A stretch of 64,000 bases of DNA from Clostridioides difficile CD160 (lineage in GTDB: Bacteria; Bacillota; Clostridia; Peptostreptococcales; Peptostreptococcaceae): NCBI RefSeq assembly GCF_000449425.2, contig NZ_AVHW01000086.1, positions 1 through 64,000 on the forward strand, read 5' to 3'. Shown in pieces: positions 17,064-26,981 of this stretch; the stretch's first letter is position 1, and each line of letters begins with the position of its first letter. Under the pieces are notes generated by a model. The model did no database searches and was not told the DNA's origin. It saw nothing but the letters and a program-made list of their open reading frames with translations. A program made the translations under genes and the position numbers.

Positions 17064-19928
17064 TCACTTAAATACAAGTTTTTCAAAAGATTCTATATCC
17101 ATAGGCTTTGCAAAGTAATATCCTTGTCCAATATCACAACCTGCATTTTTTAATAAATTTAATTGACTTTCAGTTTCTATTCCTTCAGCAACAATTATCA
17201 TATCTAAATCTTTACCTAATTTAATTATATTCTTTATAACTTTTTCTCCACGTATAGATGTAATAGTCTCATTTAAAAATTCTCTATCAATTTTCAATAC
17301 ATCAATTGATAATTTTTTTAAAAGGCTAAGAGAAGAATATCCACTTCCGAAATCATCCATAGATACAATAAATCCAATATCATGTAAATCATTTAGTATA
17401 TCTAAAAGAACACTTATATTCGATAAAAATAAACTTTCAGTCAGTTCAAGTTCAATAAGGTATGTGGGTACATTATACTTCTTTATTAAAGAAGTTAAAC
17501 TGGCTACTATATTTCTATTACTTAGATGAATTCTTGAAACGTTCATAGAAATTGGTGACACTTCTAATCCATTTTCTAACCATCTTGCCATTACATTAAA
17601 TACCTTATCCCAAACATATAGGTCAAGTTTTTCTATAAAACCATTTTTTTCAAATAAAGGAATAAAATCACTAGGAGGAATAATCCCTTTAGTTGGATGC
17701 ATCCAACGAACAAGAGCTTCTGAACCTATAATTTCACCTGTTTTTAGATTAAATTTAGGCTGTAAGTAAATTACAAACTCTTCATTCAAAAGTGCATTGT
17801 CCATATTATTTTCAATCTCTTTTTCACGCAATATAGAAAGCCTTATTTTATCATCATAAAATGCTATTTTACTTTTATAGTTAGTTTCTATTGTTTGACA
17901 AGCTATCTTAGCCCTGTCAATCATTACATCAATATTAACATCATCTTTATCAATTAAATATGCTCCACATTTAAGTATTATATCTATTTTGAATGTACTT
18001 TCTTTATCATTATTAACAGTTTCAAAAAAATCTATTGCTCTTCTTCTTAGCTTTTCTATGGTATTTTTCTTTACCATTACAATAAATCTATCATCTGATA
18101 GTCTTGCATATATCTCATCTTTAAAAAGGCTCTTTCCTATTTTTGTTGCTATGTACTTTAGAATATTATCTCCAAACTCAAAACCAAACATGTCATTTAT
18201 ATATTTAAATTTATCTATATTAATATAATATATAGCAAAGTTATCTACTCCATATTTTTCAAAAAGCTTATTAGCATCAATTTTAAACTTCAATAAACTT
18301 CTTATACCTGTTACTTCATCGACATAAGCTACATTTTCTAATCTTTCTACCTGTATCTTATAATTTAAAATAAATATTACAGAAATGATAAATACAATAA
18401 ATGCTATCATTAAAATAAATACTATCATATTATGTTGTATAAAATCTAACATTGTAACTTCATGTTCTAAATATTTTGTGCTACCTGTAACTGCAATTGC
18501 CACTTCCTCTTCTGTAACTTTACTAATAGATTTATTAAGTATTGACAATAATGTAGAGTTTGTTTTTCCAGAAACACCTATACCAATATCTACAACTTGA
18601 TTTTTAATAGGCATAAACATAAGACCATCAAATTCTTCAGTATTAATTATATTATTTAATATATAATTACTTCCAATAAATATATCACATTCTCCTTTTT
18701 TTATGGCTTCTATACATTTCTTAGCACTTGGATAAAAAATAACTTCTTGATTTGGATAATACTCTTTTACAAATGACTCTATTCCTGTCCATTTTATCAT
18801 TGCAACCTTAGTTTTTTCATCCATTCTAACATCGCTTTTTGCTATACCTAACATAGTAGTTTCAAGATATCCATCAGTAAATACAATGTTGTGCTCTAAC
18901 TCAGTGCTCCGCGACATAAACATATTTGCACATATATCTGCCTCGCCATTTTCAACCATTTTTAGTCCTTCTGAAAAATTTTCTACTTTTACATATTCAA
19001 ATTTTAGACCAGAGTTTTTAGAAATTGATTTTAATATCTCTATTGATATCCCTTTATAAGAATTTGTATTTTTATCATAAAAAGATAATGGCAATGTATC
19101 TGTGCCAGATACAACTTTTATTGTAGGATGTTTCTTTATGTACTCTTTCTCTTCTAAAGTGAATCCTTCTGAAGCTATTGAAGTATCTTTGTAATGTTTA
19201 TTAAATAAATTACCATCATAATATATATCTTCTCTCTTTATCTCACCTAATGCATAATTTAAGCCATCTAGTATCCTCTTATTACCTTTAGTCGTTGCAT
19301 AGTATATAGGTTCTGATGAAAAGCGTAAAACTACCTTTGTATTTGGCATATCTCTTATACTGCCTGTAAGTAACATATCAATAGTTCCTTTTTCAAGTTC
19401 TTTTTCAAGTTCTTCTGAGCCTTCTATATATTTATATTTTACAGATATTTTATTTTTTTTACAGTATTCATCAAATATACTCTTAAAATGATTATCCGAT
19501 ACGGTGCCCACTATTTTTCCATCAATTTCTTTTAAATTATTATATGATATACTATCGTTTTTATCATTTACATATAATGCTCCATATTCATATCCAAAAT
19601 TTAAATCCGTATAATCATAATATTTTTCACGCTCTTCACTTTTTTGCAATGCTCCAAATATATCAATTTTTCCCTCTTTGAGCATTTCTAGTCCTTGTCC
19701 CCATCCACAAGGTATATATTCTAATTCCCAGTTATTTATCTTAGCTATTGCATTAAGATAATCATAGGTATATCCATACAAGTCGCCATCTTTTGTAACG
19801 GAAATACCATAACTAGGCCAATATCCAACTCTCACTTTTTCTTTATTAGAATCGCCTAAAACCAATGATGTATTTAACAAAAGTAAAAAAACAACCAAAG
19901 TAATAACAAGTCTATATTTTTTCTTCAT
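17064..19928 (-). CDS. Membrane c-di-GMP phosphodiesterase with tandem solute-binding sensor domains (SBP-SBP-GGDEF-EAL)
   Basis: This 954-residue protein starts with a signal-type segment. Two SBP_bac_3-like sensor domains follow (about 30-245 and 260-480), then a membrane span (about 495-520), a GGDEF domain (about 530-690) and an EAL domain (about 700-950). The cyclase signature reads LSDDRF, so that domain is degenerate. The phosphodiesterase signature is intact: EALVRW, ELTES, MDDFGSGYSSL, LKIDREF, VAEGIE and GQGYYFAKP. It probably breaks down c-di-GMP when amino-acid-like ligands bind outside; the ligand is unknown. Start after AAGGAGTGG. Confidence 0.88.
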   Translation of the reverse strand: MKKKYRLVITLVVFLLLLNTSLVLGDSNKEKVRVGYWPSYGISVTKDGDLYGYTYDYLNAIAKINNWELEYIPCGWGQGLEMLKEGKIDIFGALQKSEEREKYYDYTDLNFGYEYGALYVNDKNDSISYNNLKEIDGKIVGTVSDNHFKSIFDEYCKKNKISVKYKYIEGSEELEKELEKGTIDMLLTGSIRDMPNTKVVLRFSSEPIYYATTKGNKRILDGLNYALGEIKREDIYYDGNLFNKHYKDTSIASEGFTLEEKEYIKKHPTIKVVSGTDTLPLSFYDKNTNSYKGISIEILKSISKNSGLKFEYVKVENFSEGLKMVENGEADICANMFMSRSTELEHNIVFTDGYLETTMLGIAKSDVRMDEKTKVAMIKWTGIESFVKEYYPNQEVIFYPSAKKCIEAIKKGECDIFIGSNYILNNIINTEEFDGLMFMPIKNQVVDIGIGVSGKTNSTLLSILNKSISKVTEEEVAIAVTGSTKYLEHEVTMLDFIQHNMIVFILMIAFIVFIISVIFILNYKIQVERLENVAYVDEVTGIRSLLKFKIDANKLFEKYGVDNFAIYYINIDKFKYINDMFGFEFGDNILKYIATKIGKSLFKDEIYARLSDDRFIVMVKKNTIEKLRRRAIDFFETVNNDKESTFKIDIILKCGAYLIDKDDVNIDVMIDRAKIACQTIETNYKSKIAFYDDKIRLSILREKEIENNMDNALLNEEFVIYLQPKFNLKTGEIIGSEALVRWMHPTKGIIPPSDFIPLFEKNGFIEKLDLYVWDKVFNVMARWLENGLEVSPISMNVSRIHLSNRNIVASLTSLIKKYNVPTYLIELELTESLFLSNISVLLDILNDLHDIGFIVSMDDFGSGYSSLSLLKKLSIDVLKIDREFLNETITSIRGEKVIKNIIKLGKDLDMIIVAEGIETESQLNLLKNAGCDIGQGYYFAKPMDIESFEKLVFK

Positions 19929-20038
19929 AGTACCACTCCTTTTATGACTAAATCATATGAAGACAATTAATTTATTTTTATTTAACTTTATGCAATGTTT
20001 AACTAAAGTGTACAAACGATTGTTTTATATTTGGGAAT

Positions 20039-22678
20039 TTAAATAGAATCATTAAATATAATAAATCTGTCCTTTCCTTGATTTTTTGAATAATAAAGAG
20101 CCTTATCTGCTTTTTTATACAACTCAATAAAAGTTGTTCCATGATGTGGCATGACAGATATTCCTATACTACAAGAAACTTTATATGACTTATTTTCTCC
20201 AGTATAATAATTTCTAAATGCATTACATAGCTCAATTGCCTTATTTTCAATGGATTTTATATCTTTCATGTTTTTCATAAAAACTACAAACTCGTCTCCA
20301 CCAACACGCCCAATTATATCATCTTCTCTAAAAATGGAATTTAATTTTTTTGAAACTTCAACCAAAACTTTATCACCAAAAACATGACCTAGACTGTCAT
20401 TGATGGATTTAAAATCATCTAAATCAATAATAAAAAATGCATGGCTATTTTTTTTTGTATTTTCTAGGTTAAGAAGTCGCTTTATTAAAATTTCTGTTGT
20501 ACCTTTATTATAAATTCCTGTTAGCATATCGCGTTCAGCTTTAAATTTAAGTTCTATCTCATCTTTCTTCTGCTTGTCTATATCTTTAATATATGCAAAG
20601 CCTTTAAGTTGATTGCATTGAGAGTCTTTAAATAAATGCATTGTGCAAAGTTCCCAAAAAACCTGCTCACTATTGTCGCACCTACGATATTCTAATTTCA
20701 ACTCATTTACTCCTTTACTGTATGAATCCAAAACATTTTCAGGATAAAACATATTTTTAAAATTTTCTTTATCTAAAATAAATATTATATCATCAACAAT
20801 ACTCTTTATTACTTCAGAATAATTACCATCAACTCTTAAATTTAGATTCCTCTTAGAATCTATATTACTTGATATAATTTTATCTTGAGAAAAATTAACT
20901 TCATATATTGCAATTGCTTCAGATAACATAGCTTTTCTATACTGCTCTTCTTGATTGTATTGCATTTCAACTTTTTTCTGCTCATTTATATCTTCTAATA
21001 ATCCGATTGCTTTAACTGGCATATCCGTTTCACTAAATATATTAGTTAAAGTCATTCTATTCCATATGTATTCGCCATTAACTTGCTTTATCTTTATTAC
21101 AGATACTACACTTTCTTCACCTTTTTCTATCTTATTAAAAGATTCCTTAAAAACATCAACAAAATCATTGTGTATTATCTCTGAATTTACAAAATAGTCT
21201 ATTGAATTTCTAACATTTTTTGTTAATCCATATATTGAAGAAACATCACTAGAATTATGTATAAACTTTGTTTTAACATCATAGTCAAACACTATATTAG
21301 AAGTCTTAGATAGCGCAATCCTAAGCCTTTCTTCATTAATCTTCAACTCTTCTTCTGTTCTTTTCAAATCTGTTATATCAACTAGCACACAATACAAGTA
21401 CTCTTTTCCATCAGAATCTTTTATAAGTTCACACTTATTTACAACCCATACAAAATTTCCATTCTTAGTAATCATTCTATATTTTACCTCAACTACCTTT
21501 GACTCCAATAATTGAAACTCAAACTCCTTCTTTACTCTATCTATATCACCTTTGTAAATTACATCATAAAAATTATTGTTAAATATAGATTTTATCTCTT
21601 CTTTAGTATATTCAAAAAGGTCTATAAATCCATCACTTAAAAATACAAATTCATATTTTGTCCCTACTGTACACTTAAAAACCCCTCCAGGTATATTATT
21701 GGTAAGTGAAGATATTTCTAAGTTAGCTTTTACAAGTCTATCTTTTGATTTCTTTTCCTTATAAAATACAATTAAAATCAAAACTAAAAGTGCTATGAAG
21801 TTTTTAAGTGTTAGTATAATTGCAAGTTTGTTTATTTCTGAAATATCTTTCAGTACTAAAGATTTTGGAATAAAAGATAAAGTATACCAATCATTTACGC
21901 CAACCTGAGTATATGTAGCATATTTATCTTTTCCATTAAATTTATATTCTATGAATCCACTTTTCTTCTTTGATATATCTTCATTAAACTTCTTATAATT
22001 ATAATCTTCTTCAATAGAAATTGAGTTAAAAAAATCACTAATATTATCTATGTCATCATTAGTTTTTATTTGAGTAGATTTTAAGATAAGCTTTCCTGAT
22101 TTTTCAAAAACATATGTACTACCTTCTCCATTAAAACTATTTCCATCTATAAATTCACTTAATATACTTGTGCTATAAGAACCATACAATACCCCTATTA
22201 CTTCATCATTTTTATATATAGGAGATGCTACAATAAAACTAGTTTCATTGTTTATAGGTGAGCTTATAATTTCAGAAATATTACTTTCACCTTTCATTGC
22301 TTTCTTAAAATAACTTTGTTGTGATATATTATCTATTTTTTTATTATCTTTATAAACTGTGCCATCTGGATATGCAATATAAATTCTTTCAAAATTAGAT
22401 TCTTTTGATACATCATTTAATACTTTTATTACTTCTTCCTTCTTCATACTTTCTGAATCTGAAATAGTTTTAGAAATACCATTCATAAATCGTATTAATG
22501 AATTAAGCTTGACATTTATAGTATTTGAACTTTGAGATGATAACTCTTCTAAGTGCATTTTTTTATTTTTTTCCACCAATAAATTGACATTACAAGTAAA
22601 ATCCCAAAGTGAAATCATCACAAACATACATATAAAAATAAAACCTAAAGCATAGCTTACGAATTTTTTATTTTTCAT
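20039..22678 (-). CDS. Membrane diguanylate cyclase with Cache and PAS domains
   Basis: About 879 residues. A first membrane helix (about 7-28), a dCache-type extracytoplasmic sensor (about 30-270) and a second helix (about 285-310) lead to three PAS/PAC modules (ends at VDITDLKRTEE, LEDINEQKKV, IKDIDKQKKD). A GGDEF domain closes it (about 715-875). The active site is intact (RVGGDEF), and the product-inhibition I-site is intact as well (REDD, five residues before GGDEF). It should make c-di-GMP. I start at 22678, after AAAGGA, rather than 44 codons earlier. It lies next to the phosphodiesterase, so the two may act as an opposed pair. Confidence 0.87.
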   Translation of the reverse strand: MKNKKFVSYALGFIFICMFVMISLWDFTCNVNLLVEKNKKMHLEELSSQSSNTINVKLNSLIRFMNGISKTISDSESMKKEEVIKVLNDVSKESNFERIYIAYPDGTVYKDNKKIDNISQQSYFKKAMKGESNISEIISSPINNETSFIVASPIYKNDEVIGVLYGSYSTSILSEFIDGNSFNGEGSTYVFEKSGKLILKSTQIKTNDDIDNISDFFNSISIEEDYNYKKFNEDISKKKSGFIEYKFNGKDKYATYTQVGVNDWYTLSFIPKSLVLKDISEINKLAIILTLKNFIALLVLILIVFYKEKKSKDRLVKANLEISSLTNNIPGGVFKCTVGTKYEFVFLSDGFIDLFEYTKEEIKSIFNNNFYDVIYKGDIDRVKKEFEFQLLESKVVEVKYRMITKNGNFVWVVNKCELIKDSDGKEYLYCVLVDITDLKRTEEELKINEERLRIALSKTSNIVFDYDVKTKFIHNSSDVSSIYGLTKNVRNSIDYFVNSEIIHNDFVDVFKESFNKIEKGEESVVSVIKIKQVNGEYIWNRMTLTNIFSETDMPVKAIGLLEDINEQKKVEMQYNQEEQYRKAMLSEAIAIYEVNFSQDKIISSNIDSKRNLNLRVDGNYSEVIKSIVDDIIFILDKENFKNMFYPENVLDSYSKGVNELKLEYRRCDNSEQVFWELCTMHLFKDSQCNQLKGFAYIKDIDKQKKDEIELKFKAERDMLTGIYNKGTTEILIKRLLNLENTKKNSHAFFIIDLDDFKSINDSLGHVFGDKVLVEVSKKLNSIFREDDIIGRVGGDEFVVFMKNMKDIKSIENKAIELCNAFRNYYTGENKSYKVSCSIGISVMPHHGTTFIELYKKADKALYYSKNQGKDRFIIFNDSI

Positions 22679-22863
22679 TTTGACACATCCTTTTCTGCAT
22701 ATAGACACTGTATTAACATTTGCATATTCACTTTTTATTGTTAAACTAATTATACTATCAGAATTCAGCTGTTTCAATAAAGTTAATACAAATATTGATA
22801 AATTACACAATAAAAAAGAACCTATAAATAGATTCTCTTAATAATACCTTTATTTAGTTATAA

Positions 22864-23553
22864 TTAATTGTTTTTAAAGTATTTTGACAGTTCCATTTTC
22901 TTAACATAAAAACCTTTATTATCAATTTTTATAAGCTCTTCTTTTTGCAATACTTTTATCATTCTAGAAACAGTCTCTCTTTTACAGCCAAGCATATCAG
23001 CTAAATATGTAACTGTAATATTTACATTTATTAAAGTCCATTCACCACAGCAAACTCCAAACTCTTTACTTAATCTATATAATTTTGCTGCAAGCTTTTT
23101 GTCTACTTTTATAGATATTGAATTTTTTAATTGTCTGTATAGACGTCTTATTCGTCTTTCCATATATGAAATAATATCTTTTGTAAGTTGAAAATCACTT
23201 TGCATAATTTCTAAGAATTCTTCCATGCTGTAATAAGCTACTATTGAATTTTCAAATGCCTCACATCCAACAGTAGAATTTTTAGTATAGTCAAATGTAA
23301 TATCATTTATAATTTCGCCACTATTCAATATAAAAATTACTTTTCTCTCACCATTTTCACTTATCTTAAAAATAGACACTTTTCCATCTAAAAGTACATA
23401 AACACTGTCCAAGCTATCTTTTTCATAAAATAAAATTTCTTTTTTTTGTAATCTTTTTAGTTTAGCTTTTTCCTTAAGTTGATTCTTTGTTTCAGTGCAT
23501 AAATTATTAAAAATCATTACTTTATCAATATTATAATCTTTTAATTTAGACAT
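22864..23553 (-). CDS. Crp/Fnr-family transcriptional regulator
   Basis: This 229-residue regulator has an N-terminal cyclic-nucleotide-binding-like domain (about 20-125) and a C-terminal winged HTH (about 150-220). The recognition helix contains KRETVSR. In E. coli CRP the matching Arg-Glu-x-x-x-Arg reads the TGTGA half-site. Scattered cysteines (CTE, GCE, CCGE, GCK) do not form the FNR cluster pattern, so the signal is unknown. I start at 23553 after GGAGAG. It lies between a diguanylate cyclase gene and the nan genes. A perfect TGTGA-N6-TCACA site occurs upstream of asrA. Confidence 0.82.
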   Translation of the reverse strand: MSKLKDYNIDKVMIFNNLCTETKNQLKEKAKLKRLQKKEILFYEKDSLDSVYVLLDGKVSIFKISENGERKVIFILNSGEIINDITFDYTKNSTVGCEAFENSIVAYYSMEEFLEIMQSDFQLTKDIISYMERRIRRLYRQLKNSISIKVDKKLAAKLYRLSKEFGVCCGEWTLINVNITVTYLADMLGCKRETVSRMIKVLQKEELIKIDNKGFYVKKMELSKYFKNN

Positions 23554-23615
23554 GTAATATCTCTCCATTCCTAAATTTTTAAGAAAGCTCTATAAAACAT
23601 TACAAATTTCTTATT

Positions 23616-24464
23616 TTATTCATTTTTAAACAATTTTATAGCATTTGTAGTTTTAATCTTCCTTTCAATAGCTTCATTAGAAAGTTCTTTTACTACCTGT
23701 GTATATACTAAATCAATAATGAAAAATTGTGCTAATTTGGAAGATATTGAACCAGTTTCAAGTACAGTTTCCCCTGATACGTAAGATAAATGCACATCTG
23801 AAATATCCTTTAATTCAGAGTTTTTATTTTCAGTAATTGATATAATTTTAGCATTATTAGCTCTTGCAAGCTTTACAGTTTTTATAATTTCCTCAGTCTC
23901 ACCAGAATGTGAAATTGCTACTATTAAATCTCCTTCTTCCATTATGGAAGACATCATTATCATTGTATGGCTACTATCAAAGCTCACACAATTAAGCCCT
24001 ATTCTCATAAATTTATAGTTTGAATCCTGTGCTATTATACCAGAATATCCAATACCTATAAAATAAACTTTCTTAGCATTTATTATAAGCCTTGCACAAT
24101 TGTGTACATCATTACTATTAATTATCTCTACTGTATTCTCTAAAGTAGTTATATTTGAATTTAAAAGTTTCTTTGCTGTATCCAACGCTGGCTCATCATT
24201 TTGTATATTTTTATTTATAATATTCTTTTTGTTAATGGTTGATATCTCTTGTGCTAAAGTAACCTTGAAATCCTGTAATCCATTAAAATTCATCTTTTTT
24301 ACAAATCTAGTTATAGTTGCTTCACCAATATTACTCTCTTTTGCTATTTGTGATATAGGCTTATAAAATACATCCTCTATATTCTCTTTTATATAAGCTA
24401 TCAATAATTTATCTGACTTTGTAACTTTAAAAGTTGGTGATTCCAATTGTTCTAAAATACTCAT
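23616..24464 (-). CDS. nanR: RpiR/MurR-family regulator of the nan cluster
   Basis: This 282-residue protein has an N-terminal RpiR-type HTH (about 1-77, IAKESNIGEATITRFVKKMN) and a C-terminal SIS sugar-phosphate-binding domain (about 120-255, GIGYSGIIAQ and AISHSGETEEI). RpiR-type NanR proteins in Firmicutes sense ManNAc-6-phosphate and repress sialic acid genes. It is the last gene of the nan cluster, 18 bases after nanK. The role as nan regulator is inferred from location; the symbol is by analogy. Confidence 0.75.
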   Translation of the reverse strand: MSILEQLESPTFKVTKSDKLLIAYIKENIEDVFYKPISQIAKESNIGEATITRFVKKMNFNGLQDFKVTLAQEISTINKKNIINKNIQNDEPALDTAKKLLNSNITTLENTVEIINSNDVHNCARLIINAKKVYFIGIGYSGIIAQDSNYKFMRIGLNCVSFDSSHTMIMMSSIMEEGDLIVAISHSGETEEIIKTVKLARANNAKIISITENKNSELKDISDVHLSYVSGETVLETGSISSKLAQFFIIDLVYTQVVKELSNEAIERKIKTTNAIKLFKNE

Positions 24465-24482
24465 TAAAAACCCTTCTATTCT

Positions 24483-25370
24483 TTATATTTTATTTAAAAA
24501 ATTATATAATGCCCCAAGCATTCCTGCGTCATTTTGTCTCTTTGCAAATTCTACATTAGTATTTTTATAAACTCTATCTATAAGAACCTCCTTTAATGCT
24601 TTGTCTATTTTAGGTTTTAGAAATTCCTCTTGCGCCATAATTCCACCACCTAAAATTACTACTTCTGGATTTATTACATAACAAATATTTGCGATTCCAA
24701 CTGCTAATGATTTTATCATACTATTGAGTTCTTTTAAACAATCTTCGTCATTATTCCTTGCTAAATCGAAAATTATTTTTCCATTTAGGTCATTTTCATT
24801 CAAATTCTTTATTTTTGCTACTTTTTTAATTAGACTACTAGTAGATGCTAATTCTTGAAAAGAACTTCCATTTATATTCATATATCCTACTTCACCAGCA
24901 CTATTACTAAATCCATTTATTAGTTTATTGTTTATTATAACACAACCACCAATTCCAGTACCTATTGTCAAGCATATAGAAGATGTTGCACCCTTTCCTG
25001 CTCCAATCCACATTTCGCCAAGCCCAGCACAATTAACATCATTTTCAACTTCACATTTTATATTAAATTCTTTTTCTATCTCTTTTTTTAATTCCATACC
25101 TTTATAGTTTGGAATTAGCTCTTCTAATGCAAATAATATCTTACCTTCAACTGGGTCAACCATACCTGCAGTTGATATACATATACCACTTATATCATTT
25201 TCTTCTATATATTTTTTTACTATCTGTTTTATTTTAGATAGTATTCCTTCTCCACCTTTTTCTTTTGCTTCAGTATCCATACTTGATTTATCAATTATAA
25301 ATCCATCTTCTCTAATAAACCCATATTTTATTGAAGTACCTCCAACATCTATACAAACGTAATTTTTCAT
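24483..25370 (-). CDS. nanK: ROK-family N-acetylmannosamine kinase
   Basis: This 295-residue ROK kinase has the ATP-binding DVGGTSIKYG at the N terminus and GTGIGGCVI in the middle. It should phosphorylate ManNAc to ManNAc-6-phosphate, the substrate of NanE. The usual ROK zinc motif CXCGXXGC is absent: the segment after GEVGYM reads NINGSSFQE. Zinc-free ROK kinases are known, including sugar kinases of Firmicutes. It lies between the esterase and the RpiR gene, in the expected context. Substrate is assigned by context. Confidence 0.78.
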   Translation of the reverse strand: MKNYVCIDVGGTSIKYGFIREDGFIIDKSSMDTEAKEKGGEGILSKIKQIVKKYIEENDISGICISTAGMVDPVEGKILFALEELIPNYKGMELKKEIEKEFNIKCEVENDVNCAGLGEMWIGAGKGATSSICLTIGTGIGGCVIINNKLINGFSNSAGEVGYMNINGSSFQELASTSSLIKKVAKIKNLNENDLNGKIIFDLARNNDEDCLKELNSMIKSLAVGIANICYVINPEVVILGGGIMAQEEFLKPKIDKALKEVLIDRVYKNTNVEFAKRQNDAGMLGALYNFLNKI

Positions 25371-25427
25371 AACATATCTCCATACAAATTATTTTTATAA
25401 ATTAACATTACTACTTAAACTCTTATA

Positions 25428-26231
25428 TTACACAAATTTTTTATTTATCTTTTCCAATTCACAGATATATTTTCTTGATTCTGATAAATCTATTGTATCA
25501 CTTAATATATTTTTTTCCTTAGTTGTATGATATTTATAAATATTCTTACATAAGTCTTCTCCTAACATATTAAGACCTTCTTGAGTATAATGAACATCAT
25601 CAATAGTTAGACCTTTATCATGAAATTGCATAGCAATTTTACTTCCTACACACAGTATATCACATTCATTACAAGCAGATTCTTGTGCTGCTGCAATTCG
25701 TCTTGTTCTAATAAAATATTCCTCTTCTCCAAGCCAGTAACCAGTTAAGCTCACAAACATTTTATCAATCATACATTCTTCTTTAAGTCTATATGCAATC
25801 TTTTTTAGGCTTTCTTTATAGTATAAAGTATCACTACCATATTTTGCATCACTTTCACCTTGAATCCAAATAACATACTTATTTTCTATATTATAATGTT
25901 TGCTTAAACTACTACATCCTGCATTAAATTTTTCTATAGTATCATTTAGAAACCAGTTATTATCATGATTCCAATTTTTTATTCTTGACCCATCTTTTGC
26001 ATTGTGAATAAAACAAACTTTATTCCCAGTAAGCTTATTCCATTCATTTGAAAATGCAGGTGCTATAGTACCATCACCTTCTGAAGTTTCTAGCTCGCAT
26101 CTCATATTTATAATTTCATCAGTACTCAAATATTCAAAACAATTTTCATTTGGAATGACACTCTCTTTTTGGTTTCCTAAGCCTCTAGCATTGCTTTGTC
26201 CTATTAATAAAAATACATCTATATTATCCAT
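25428..26231 (-). CDS. nanS: Sialate O-acetylesterase
   Basis: This 267-residue SASA/SGNH-type esterase has the nucleophile motif GQSNARG (Ser13), the IQGESDA block and the C-terminal DDVHYT with the catalytic Asp and His. It would remove O-acetyl groups from sialic acids so that NanA can use them. No signal peptide is seen, so it should act in the cytoplasm after uptake. AAAGGAG lies upstream of its ATG. It follows a terminator that separates it from nanE-A-T-Q. Confidence 0.8.
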   Translation of the reverse strand: MDNIDVFLLIGQSNARGLGNQKESVIPNENCFEYLSTDEIINMRCELETSEGDGTIAPAFSNEWNKLTGNKVCFIHNAKDGSRIKNWNHDNNWFLNDTIEKFNAGCSSLSKHYNIENKYVIWIQGESDAKYGSDTLYYKESLKKIAYRLKEECMIDKMFVSLTGYWLGEEEYFIRTRRIAAAQESACNECDILCVGSKIAMQFHDKGLTIDDVHYTQEGLNMLGEDLCKNIYKYHTTKEKNILSDTIDLSESRKYICELEKINKKFV

Positions 26232-26290
26232 GATTTAACTCCTTTATAAGTTTTAATCTTTTCATTACTTCCAATTTATACTATAAAAAA

Positions 26291-26372
26291 CTAAGGCTGA
26301 AAATAGTAATCTAACTAAAATTTACGAAATATCACTAATCGCTGAAAGTTAAATCACTATTTTCAGCCTTAG
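26291..26372 (-). terminator. Terminator inside the nan cluster
   Basis: CTAAGGCTGAAAATAGT (26291-26307) and its exact complement (26356-26372) make a 17-bp stem with a 48-base loop. On the minus strand six T follow (26290-26285). It lies between nanQ and nanS and should reduce read-through. Confidence 0.65.
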
Positions 26373-26390
26373 TGGTTGTATAAATTCTCA

Positions 26391-26843
26391 TTATCTAACC
26401 AAAACCTTAAAAATAGCTTTTTTGATATTTTCTTTTTCTAAAACTTTTATAGCTGTCATGTGAGCATCTTCTGGATAACACACTAAAAAATCATTTTTTC
26501 TAAGTTCTACATATCCATTGTTTTTTCCATCAAGAGGTAAAAAATCACCCTCTTCTTCGTATTCTTTTTGTTCTAAGTTTTCTATAAAATTTAAATCTAT
26601 TCTTTCACATCCATCAAGCATCAAATGTACATCTATATACTTCTTATGAGCTTCCCAGAATCTTTCTTCTTTTTCACAAGTTTTATACTCTACAATATTC
26701 ACAAAAACATCATCACCATCTATTGTATAAGTACCTTTTTCATAATCTATCAATGAATTGTCTTTAGCATATTCGAAACATCTAAGTAAATCTTCATGTA
26801 ATGTTGAATATCTCTTACTATGATTTATATTTCCAAATATCAT
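26391..26843 (-). CDS. nanQ: YhcH/YjgK/YiaL family protein (sialic acid anomerase-like)
   Basis: About 150 residues, the usual length of the DUF386 family. E. coli YhcH (NanQ) of this family speeds interconversion of sialic acid anomers. The conserved EAHKKYIDVHLMLDGCERI block and CYPEDAHM supply the expected metal-binding Glu and His residues. Two ATGs at 26849 and 26843 share the AGGGAG site; I chose the second, which gives the family's typical MIFGNI start. It lies 138 bases after nanT, separated by an imperfect hairpin. Confidence 0.75.
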   Translation of the reverse strand: MIFGNINHSKRYSTLHEDLLRCFEYAKDNSLIDYEKGTYTIDGDDVFVNIVEYKTCEKEERFWEAHKKYIDVHLMLDGCERIDLNFIENLEQKEYEEEGDFLPLDGKNNGYVELRKNDFLVCYPEDAHMTAIKVLEKENIKKAIFKVLVR

Positions 26844-26914
26844 AAGCATTGTCTCCCTATATAATTTTAAATACACTTTATTTTTATACTTTTACATATA
26901 AATTGTATTATACA

Positions 26915-26959
26915 GTCTTATAGAGCAACTAAATTATTTATCTAATCACTCTATAAGAC
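26915..26959 (-). repeat. Inverted repeat between nanT and nanQ
   Basis: GTCTTATAGAG and CTCTATAAGAC are exact 11-base arms around a 23-base loop. No T-run follows on the minus strand, so it is more likely an mRNA-processing or stability hairpin than a terminator. Confidence 0.45.
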
Positions 26960-26981
26960 AATTTATCATTTAAATATCATA

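Noticed and set aside
17990-18400. GGDEF domain of the SBP-EAL protein as an active cyclase
   Set aside because: The signature reads LSDDRF, lacking the GG(D/E)EF residues needed for catalysis.
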